A stretch of 10,581 bases of DNA from Bacillota bacterium (GTDB taxonomy: Bacteria > Bacillota > GCA-003054495 > Carboxydocellales > JAJZTU01), in contig JAJZTU010000100.1 in NCBI GenBank assembly GCA_021848765.1, forward strand, positions 1-10,581, read 5' to 3'. Made by a program: the position numbers and the translations under genes. The first letter of the stretch is position 1; each line of letters begins with the position of its first letter. Below, piece by piece: positions 6,973-10,581 of the stretch. The notes below the pieces were generated by a model. That model saw nothing but the letters and a program-made list of their open reading frames with translations, had not been told where the DNA came from and did no database searches.

Positions 6973-7035
6973 GCATTAGCAGATTTTGGTTATCCGCCAA
7001 TCATCGCAGTAAAAAACATTCCAGGAGGTTAAGCC

Positions 7036-7917
7036 ATGATTCGCAGTCTTATTCACACCAGATTTAAACTACTTATGCTCTTAATGTGTTCAATTTTAGT
7101 TGTTATTCCATTGGTTTCAGTGGTAACGGCCTGGGCAGCTGAGTCATCCTGTCCCGGTGATGTCGTACCGGGTATCGGGGCTCACAGCTACATTTTAATG
7201 GACAGCCAAACAGGGCGGGTCCTCGCCCAAAGAAAGGCTTGGACAAAAAGGGCGCCTGCCAGCACTACCAAAATTATCACCGGAATCATTGCCCTGGAAA
7301 CGGGAAATACGGATTCACCGGTACAGGTAAGCCCGAAAGCAGCCGCAACGGGGGAGGCATCACTTGAATTAAAAGAGGGAGAGGTACTGACTTTAGAAGC
7401 ACTACTTTATGGAGCTTTACTTTGCTCGGGTAATGATGCCTGTGTGGCCATCAGTGAACATATAGCAGGATCTGAGGAAAGATTTAGCTACTTAATGAAT
7501 CAAAAGGCTTTTCTTATCGGGGCAGTAGACAGTAACTTTATTAACCCCCACGGGTTGCCTGCCAAGGGCCATTATTCCACAGCTTATGACCTGGCCTTGT
7601 TGGCCAGGTACAGTCTCCGGAATCCCCATTTTGGTAAAATTGTCAGTAGTAAAACTAAAGTTATTAATACTATAACCCCTAACAAAAAAAGGTATTTATA
7701 CAATACCAATCAATTGCTTTGGGGCACAGTAGGGGCCAACGGGGTAAAGACCGGTACCACAGTAGAAGCCGGCCGATGTTTGGTTGCTTCAGTTACCCGG
7801 GACGGTAGGCAGCTTATAACGGTGGTATTAAAAAGTCCCGACCGTTACAGGGACACTCTCAAGCTCTTAGAATACGGGTTTAGAAAGTCGAAAAATACGC
7901 TTGACCAAGAAGGCTAA
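7036..7917 (+). CDS. D-alanyl-D-alanine carboxypeptidase (short DacF/DacB type)
   Basis: 293 residues from ATG 7036, with AGGAGGT 6 bases upstream. A signal peptide covers about residues 1-35 (hydrophobic 11-33, cleavage near AWA-AE). The peptidase S11 penicillin-binding fold follows, with all three active-site motifs: STTK (S76 nucleophile, K79), SGN (131-133) and KTG (238-240). Supporting landmarks are YILMDSQTGRVLAQ, GEASLELKEGE and NPHGLP. The enzyme removes the terminal D-Ala from peptidoglycan stem peptides outside the membrane; in Bacillus, dacB and dacF act in spore cortex synthesis. The chain ends soon after the catalytic domain (VVLKSPDRYRDTLKLLEYG), so the C-terminal beta domain and membrane-anchoring helix of full-length PBP5-type enzymes, which reach about 380-400 residues, are absent. 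Sporulation use is suggested by the nearby SpoIIP gene but no sporulation promoter could be identified. Confidence 0.92.
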   Translation: MIRSLIHTRFKLLMLLMCSILVVIPLVSVVTAWAAESSCPGDVVPGIGAHSYILMDSQTGRVLAQRKAWTKRAPASTTKIITGIIALETGNTDSPVQVSPKAAATGEASLELKEGEVLTLEALLYGALLCSGNDACVAISEHIAGSEERFSYLMNQKAFLIGAVDSNFINPHGLPAKGHYSTAYDLALLARYSLRNPHFGKIVSSKTKVINTITPNKKRYLYNTNQLLWGTVGANGVKTGTTVEAGRCLVASVTRDGRQLITVVLKSPDRYRDTLKLLEYGFRKSKNTLDQEG

Positions 7918-7963
7918 GTCTAATGCGAGGAGCAGATAATTATTTTTTGAGAGGATGGTTCTT

Positions 7964-8287
7964 ATGGCAAAAGCTTTCGTTGTCCAGGAAAAAATAAAAT
8001 CTATTATCCATAACATTGCCAAGGGATATGACCCTGAACGTATAATCATATTCGGTTCTTATGCCAGGGGGGACTGGGAAGAAGGGGAACCCGTGGATAT
8101 GATTATTCTGAAAGAAACTGATGAAGATTTTGAGGAACGACTGGAACAACTTAAGCCCTATTACACAGATGGCTTGGCAGTTAACCCTATAGTGCTTACG
8201 GAGGAGGAAATACACATGAACCTCGCCGCAGACAGTGAACTCATCAATGAGGTGATTAGAGAAGGTGTTGTCGTATACGAGCGATGA
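7964..8287 (+). CDS. MNT-type nucleotidyltransferase-fold protein, catalytic motif altered
   Basis: 107 residues from ATG 7964. An in-frame ATG at 7955 directly abuts GAGAGG (7949-7954), so that site suits 7964, nine bases further on. The core is IIIFGSYARGDWEEGEPVD, the GS-x-ARG signature of small minimal nucleotidyltransferases (as in MntA antitoxins and kanamycin-nucleotidyltransferase relatives). In active members G-S is followed by D-x-D; here the first aspartate position holds P43 and only D45 remains, so metal-dependent transfer is doubtful. The second half (FEERLEQLKPYY, VNPIVLTEEEIHMN, EVIREGVVVYER) is typical of the fold. No HEPN-domain partner (the usual toxin mate) is beside it: upstream is the carboxypeptidase with a 46-base gap, downstream a terminator. 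A solitary or substrate-binding role is possible; function is unknown. Confidence 0.8.
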   Translation: MAKAFVVQEKIKSIIHNIAKGYDPERIIIFGSYARGDWEEGEPVDMIILKETDEDFEERLEQLKPYYTDGLAVNPIVLTEEEIHMNLAADSELINEVIREGVVVYER

Positions 8288-8320
8288 GTCGCAAAATCCC
8301 GGTTCCATATTTGGAAATTA

Positions 8321-8360
8321 AAAAGCCGGTTTTTCCTACGTTAAGGAAGAACCGGCTTTT
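8321..8360 (+). terminator. Strong terminator after the MNT gene
   Basis: The arm at 8321-8337 (AAAAGCCGGTTTTTCCT) pairs with 8344-8360 (AGGAAGAACCGGCTTTT), with one wobble over 17 pairs and a 6-base loop. It ends in four T. A-runs at the left and T-runs at the right allow some function in both directions. It isolates the PAP2-sigma operon, whose own promoter should lie in 8361-8440, where I see only AT-rich sequence and TATAAA near 8410 without a matching -35. Confidence 0.88.
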
Positions 8361-8454
8361 CGCTATGTATATTTTATTCTTTCGAACTTTTTATTGTTTT
8401 TCTGTATCTATAAAATGAAACCAGTTTTATTATTAAAGAGAGGAGTTTATTAAG

Positions 8455-9063
8455 ATGCAACAATTGGACTATCGTATTTTTACAGTAATTAATAACTTAG
8501 TTGGGCAAAGCAAATTTTTGGATTTGTTTATGGTTATCATAGCTAAATGGGGCGCTATTATATTCGGTCTTATTTTGGTCGGACTTTTCTTTAGCGGCAA
8601 GGATCTAAAATCAAAAACGGAGAACCGCAAAACTGTGGTAAAAGCTGTCATGTCTGCATTTGCAGCCTTAGCAATCAATCAGTTAATAGGACTTATCTAC
8701 TTCCGCCCCCGTCCTTTTGCTAACCATGCAGTTAATTTATTGATTGACCGGTCCCCAGACCCTTCTTTCCCAAGTGACCATGCTACCGGTGCAAGTTCTT
8801 TGTCTTTTGCCGTTTCTTCCACTAATTCAGTTGCCGGGGCAATTATGTTTGTAATGACGATTCTGATGATTATATCCAGGGTTTATGTAGGCGCTCATTA
8901 TCCCCTGGATGTGCTTGGTGGAGTTTTAACAGGTTTTTTGGGTAGTTATATGGTGGAAAAAGCCTGGCCACTCTGCGAAAATTGGGTTATTAAGCTACTG
9001 GAATTATGGGAAGCCTCGACGGAGAGGTTATTCAATAAAGAAACAAATAGTCATCAGAACTAA
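8455..9063 (+). CDS. bcrC: BcrC-like PAP2-family undecaprenyl-diphosphatase
   Basis: 202 residues from ATG 8455, with GAGAGGAG upstream. This is a PAP2-fold membrane phosphatase with about five or six helices. The three phosphatase motifs are visible: YFRPRPF (82-88), SFPSDHATG (104-112) and SRVYVGAHYPLDVLGG (141-156), the last holding the arginine and histidine of the active site. The lysine that begins the classical K-x6-RP motif is not seen. INQLIGLIYFRPRPF followed by HAVNLL and SFPSDH is the pattern of BcrC, which dephosphorylates undecaprenyl pyrophosphate on the outer membrane face to recycle the lipid carrier and protects against bacitracin. Assignment to BcrC rather than another PAP2 enzyme is from the motif spacing. 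The gene stands 30 bases before an ECF sigma factor; bcrC in Bacillus is under ECF control, so co-regulation is plausible. Confidence 0.85.
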   Translation: MQQLDYRIFTVINNLVGQSKFLDLFMVIIAKWGAIIFGLILVGLFFSGKDLKSKTENRKTVVKAVMSAFAALAINQLIGLIYFRPRPFANHAVNLLIDRSPDPSFPSDHATGASSLSFAVSSTNSVAGAIMFVMTILMIISRVYVGAHYPLDVLGGVLTGFLGSYMVEKAWPLCENWVIKLLELWEASTERLFNKETNSHQN

Positions 9064-9093
9064 ATGATTCTGGTTTTAGGGGGGATAGCCCCG

Positions 9094-9654
9094 GTGAGTA
9101 CCTTACAGGAAATAATCCGAGCATGCCAGCATGGTTCAACAGAAGCCTTTGAACAATTGGTGAGACAGTATCAGCAATACGCCTTCAAGATAGCTTATGG
9201 AATTCTGGGAAGTGACAGGGATGCGGAAGATACGGTCCAGGAGGCATTTATTGCTGTCTACCGTCAGATTAAAAGTTTACGTAATGAAGAGGCTTTTCCC
9301 ACATGGCTTGGCAAGATTGTAACTAATTTATGTTTCCGGAAGGTTCAAAACAGTGGTAAGAGACCGACAGTTCCCCTAGATTCTATAGAGGACTTGCGGA
9401 TAAGTAATACCGGTCCGGAAGAAGCATATCTTGCTTTGGAGCTTAAGCAGGATGTTCATAACGCTCTGTTAAACCTACCGCTTGATTACAGGGTTGTAGT
9501 GGTATTACGGGATATTCAGGGTTACTCGTATAGTGAAATTGCTGATATTGCCGGGATTCCTTTAGGTACGGTGAAGTCCCGGATTCATCAGGCCAGAACT
9601 TTATTGGCCGATCTTTTGCAGCCTACCCGGAACGAGGAGGAGGGGGAAAGGTAA
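9094..9654 (+). CDS. ECF-type RNA polymerase sigma factor
   Basis: 186 residues from GTG 9094. An in-frame ATG at 9064 abuts the previous stop and has no ribosome binding site, whereas GGGGGG at 9079-9084 lies 9 bases before the GTG, and the product then begins MSTLQEIIRACQHGSTEAFE as ECF factors usually do. Region 2 covers about 10-75 (AFKIAYGILGSDRDAEDTVQ, then TWLGKIVTNL). Region 4 covers about 120-170, with the helix-turn-helix YSYSEIADIAGIPLGTVKSR and IHQAR. No region 3 is present, as expected. It directs polymerase to its own set of promoters, normally including its own. The stop codon overlaps the next start by one base (TAATG), the usual coupling to an anti-sigma factor. Inference: it responds to an envelope signal. 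Confidence 0.94.
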   Translation: MSTLQEIIRACQHGSTEAFEQLVRQYQQYAFKIAYGILGSDRDAEDTVQEAFIAVYRQIKSLRNEEAFPTWLGKIVTNLCFRKVQNSGKRPTVPLDSIEDLRISNTGPEEAYLALELKQDVHNALLNLPLDYRVVVVLRDIQGYSYSEIADIAGIPLGTVKSRIHQARTLLADLLQPTRNEEEGER

Positions 9655-10175
9655 TGTTATGTCATGATGTCAGAGAAAATCTCTCAGTTTTTCTTGATGA
9701 CGAATTACCTAATGATCTACGGGATAGTATTGTTAAACACTTAAAACAATGTCCGGAATGTCTGGCCGAAAAAGAACGCCTCTCCAGGGTTACCGGTTTG
9801 GTTAGAACTTTGGAAATCCCACCACTTGAATCCGATGTGTTTAGTTATGTTATGGCATCAATTAAGCAAAAGGACATTGATAAATCTTATCATGTTTTTT
9901 CGGTTATGCTCGGTTTATTCAGTATTCTGGCTGGTGGGGTGGTAACTCTAGTTTACTTCTCACCGCTCGGGCAGGCGATACTGGCTTTATTTGGCTCCAC
10001 AGTTAAGAATATCATCGACGTTGGGTCCCTGATTTTCAAAATATCATCCCGGTCAACAGTGGGAATACAAGGATGGTCAATTAGTCTAACCTTGTTCTTT
10101 GGTTTTTTGCTTTCTTATTACGGATTACGAAAGGTTCTGAATAACACAAATCTGGGAGGGCCCCTACATGAATAG
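9654..10175 (+). CDS. Membrane-bound zinc-finger (zf-HC2) anti-sigma factor
   Basis: 173 residues from ATG 9654, overlapping the sigma gene by one base; GGAGGAGGGGG lies before it. The N-terminus carries the zinc-binding anti-sigma domain: C3-H4, then NLSVFLDDELPNDLRD, then HLKQCPEC (H29-x3-C33-x2-C36). Such domains hold the ECF factor at the membrane. The rest has hydrophobic segments at about 80-103 and 141-158, with a further hydrophobic stretch at about 104-130 that may be a third. The extracellular part is short, so the sensed signal may come from the membrane itself or a partner. The next gene overlaps its end by 8 bases, making that product a candidate partner. That this protein silences the neighbouring sigma factor is established for the family and inferred here. 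Confidence 0.9.
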   Translation: MLCHDVRENLSVFLDDELPNDLRDSIVKHLKQCPECLAEKERLSRVTGLVRTLEIPPLESDVFSYVMASIKQKDIDKSYHVFSVMLGLFSILAGGVVTLVYFSPLGQAILALFGSTVKNIIDVGSLIFKISSRSTVGIQGWSISLTLFFGFLLSYYGLRKVLNNTNLGGPLHE

Positions 10176-10581
10176 ATTAATTTCAATAATTTTATTATTG
10201 TTAGGGTTGTTTTTTGCTCTATCTTCTCCCGTGTTAGCTGCCGGACCGGGTTTCGGCCAAGAACTCGTTACATTCCAAAATACTCTGGTTCCGGCGGGAC
10301 AGGTGGTAAAAAATGTCCTTTTAGTAGGTCAGGACGGAGTAATCGCCGGAGAAGTGAAAGATGAGGTTGTAGTAATTAAGGGCAGTGTAACTCTAAAGAG
10401 CACTGCCAAAGTTGCCGACCGGGTTCTCGTTATCGGGGGGCAAATTAAGCAGGAACCCGGTGCTCAGGTCGGTAAAGGAGTTTTTAACATTAGCACGTCT
10501 AATGATACAGTGAATTCCCTGCTTTTGGGGATTGTTGCCTTTGCAGGCATCGAACTGATTAAGCTCGGTTTAAGCGTAAGC
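10168..10581 (+). CDS. Exported bactofilin-like (polymer-forming) protein, C-terminus cut off
   Basis: 138 codons from ATG 10168 to the right edge, with no stop; GGGAGGG lies 7 bases upstream inside the anti-sigma gene. It has a signal peptide with a hydrophobic core at about residues 4-20 and a cleavage site after PVLA (24). Then come short repeated valine/glycine-rich strands: VVKNVLLVGQDGVIAGEV, DEVVVIKGSVTLKSTAKV, ADRVLVIGGQIKQEPGAQVG. This pattern is that of the bactofilin-type right-handed beta-helix (DUF583-like). A hydrophobic stretch begins at about residue 119 (LLLGIVAFAGIELI), likely a membrane anchor, so the helix would lie outside the cell rather than in the cytosol as in classical bactofilins. 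Its overlap with the anti-sigma gene suggests joint expression and perhaps a part in sensing or in the envelope response. Confidence 0.8.
   Translation, partial: MNRLISIILLLLGLFFALSSPVLAAGPGFGQELVTFQNTLVPAGQVVKNVLLVGQDGVIAGEVKDEVVVIKGSVTLKSTAKVADRVLVIGGQIKQEPGAQVGKGVFNISTSNDTVNSLLLGIVAFAGIELIKLGLSVS

Noticed and set aside
6970..7030. Sigma-F/G-like promoter before the carboxypeptidase gene
   Set aside because: GCATTA near 6973 resembles a -35, but nothing at the proper distance matches the GG-rich -10 consensus well enough.
7940..8308. Minus-strand 122-codon frame opposite the MNT gene
   Set aside because: It is a shadow of a gene with a recognised GS-x-ARG motif and a good ribosome binding site; its own translation shows no known motif.

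Overview
The window looks like chromosomal DNA from a spore-forming, moderately AT-rich Firmicute, most likely a Desulfotomaculum/Pelotomaculum-type member of the Peptococcaceae or Desulfotomaculales. This placement is inference from gene content and style: a SpoIIP-family sporulation hydrolase, a DUF1614 membrane protein, a DacF/DacB-type D-Ala-D-Ala carboxypeptidase, a UPF0182 start, VanW, and strong AGGAGG-type ribosome binding sites with GTG and TTG starts. No rRNA, tRNA, CRISPR array, insertion sequence or phage gene is visible.

Layout. (1) 1-129, minus: the N-terminus of a UPF0182 membrane protein running off the left edge. (2) 356-466, plus: a 36-residue hydrophobic peptide gene with a possible sigma-A promoter before it and a terminator after it. 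(3) 663-3710, plus: two tandem, closely related MurJ/MviN-family flippases separated by 3 bases. (4) 3821-4699, plus: a secreted or anchored VanW/G5-like protein, ending at a 21-bp perfect hairpin shared with the convergent unit to its right. (5) 6686 down to 4772, minus: a DUF1614 membrane protein followed by an overlapping SpoIIP-family peptidoglycan hydrolase. (6) 6687-7035: a divergent intergenic region holding what looks like a decayed protein-coding remnant. (7) 7036-8287, plus: a short D-Ala-D-Ala carboxypeptidase and a small MNT-type nucleotidyltransferase-fold protein, closed by a strong terminator at 8321-8360. (8) 8455-10581, plus: a BcrC-like PAP2 phosphatase, an ECF sigma factor, its zinc-finger anti-sigma factor and a bactofilin-like secreted protein cut by the right edge. 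These four are packed as one operon.

The shared theme is the cell envelope. The MurJ-like pair would move lipid-linked precursors outward, BcrC would recycle the undecaprenyl carrier, the carboxypeptidase would trim stem peptides, SpoIIP would cut peptidoglycan during engulfment, and the ECF sigma/anti-sigma pair is arranged like an envelope-stress sensor. Most of this is family knowledge. The points that look unusual are the MurJ-like tandem pair lacking a key arginine, a SpoIIP with membrane segments at both ends, the MNT protein missing a catalytic aspartate, the decayed remnant, and the bcrC-sigma-anti-sigma-bactofilin operon. I found no clear evidence of a wholly new system.
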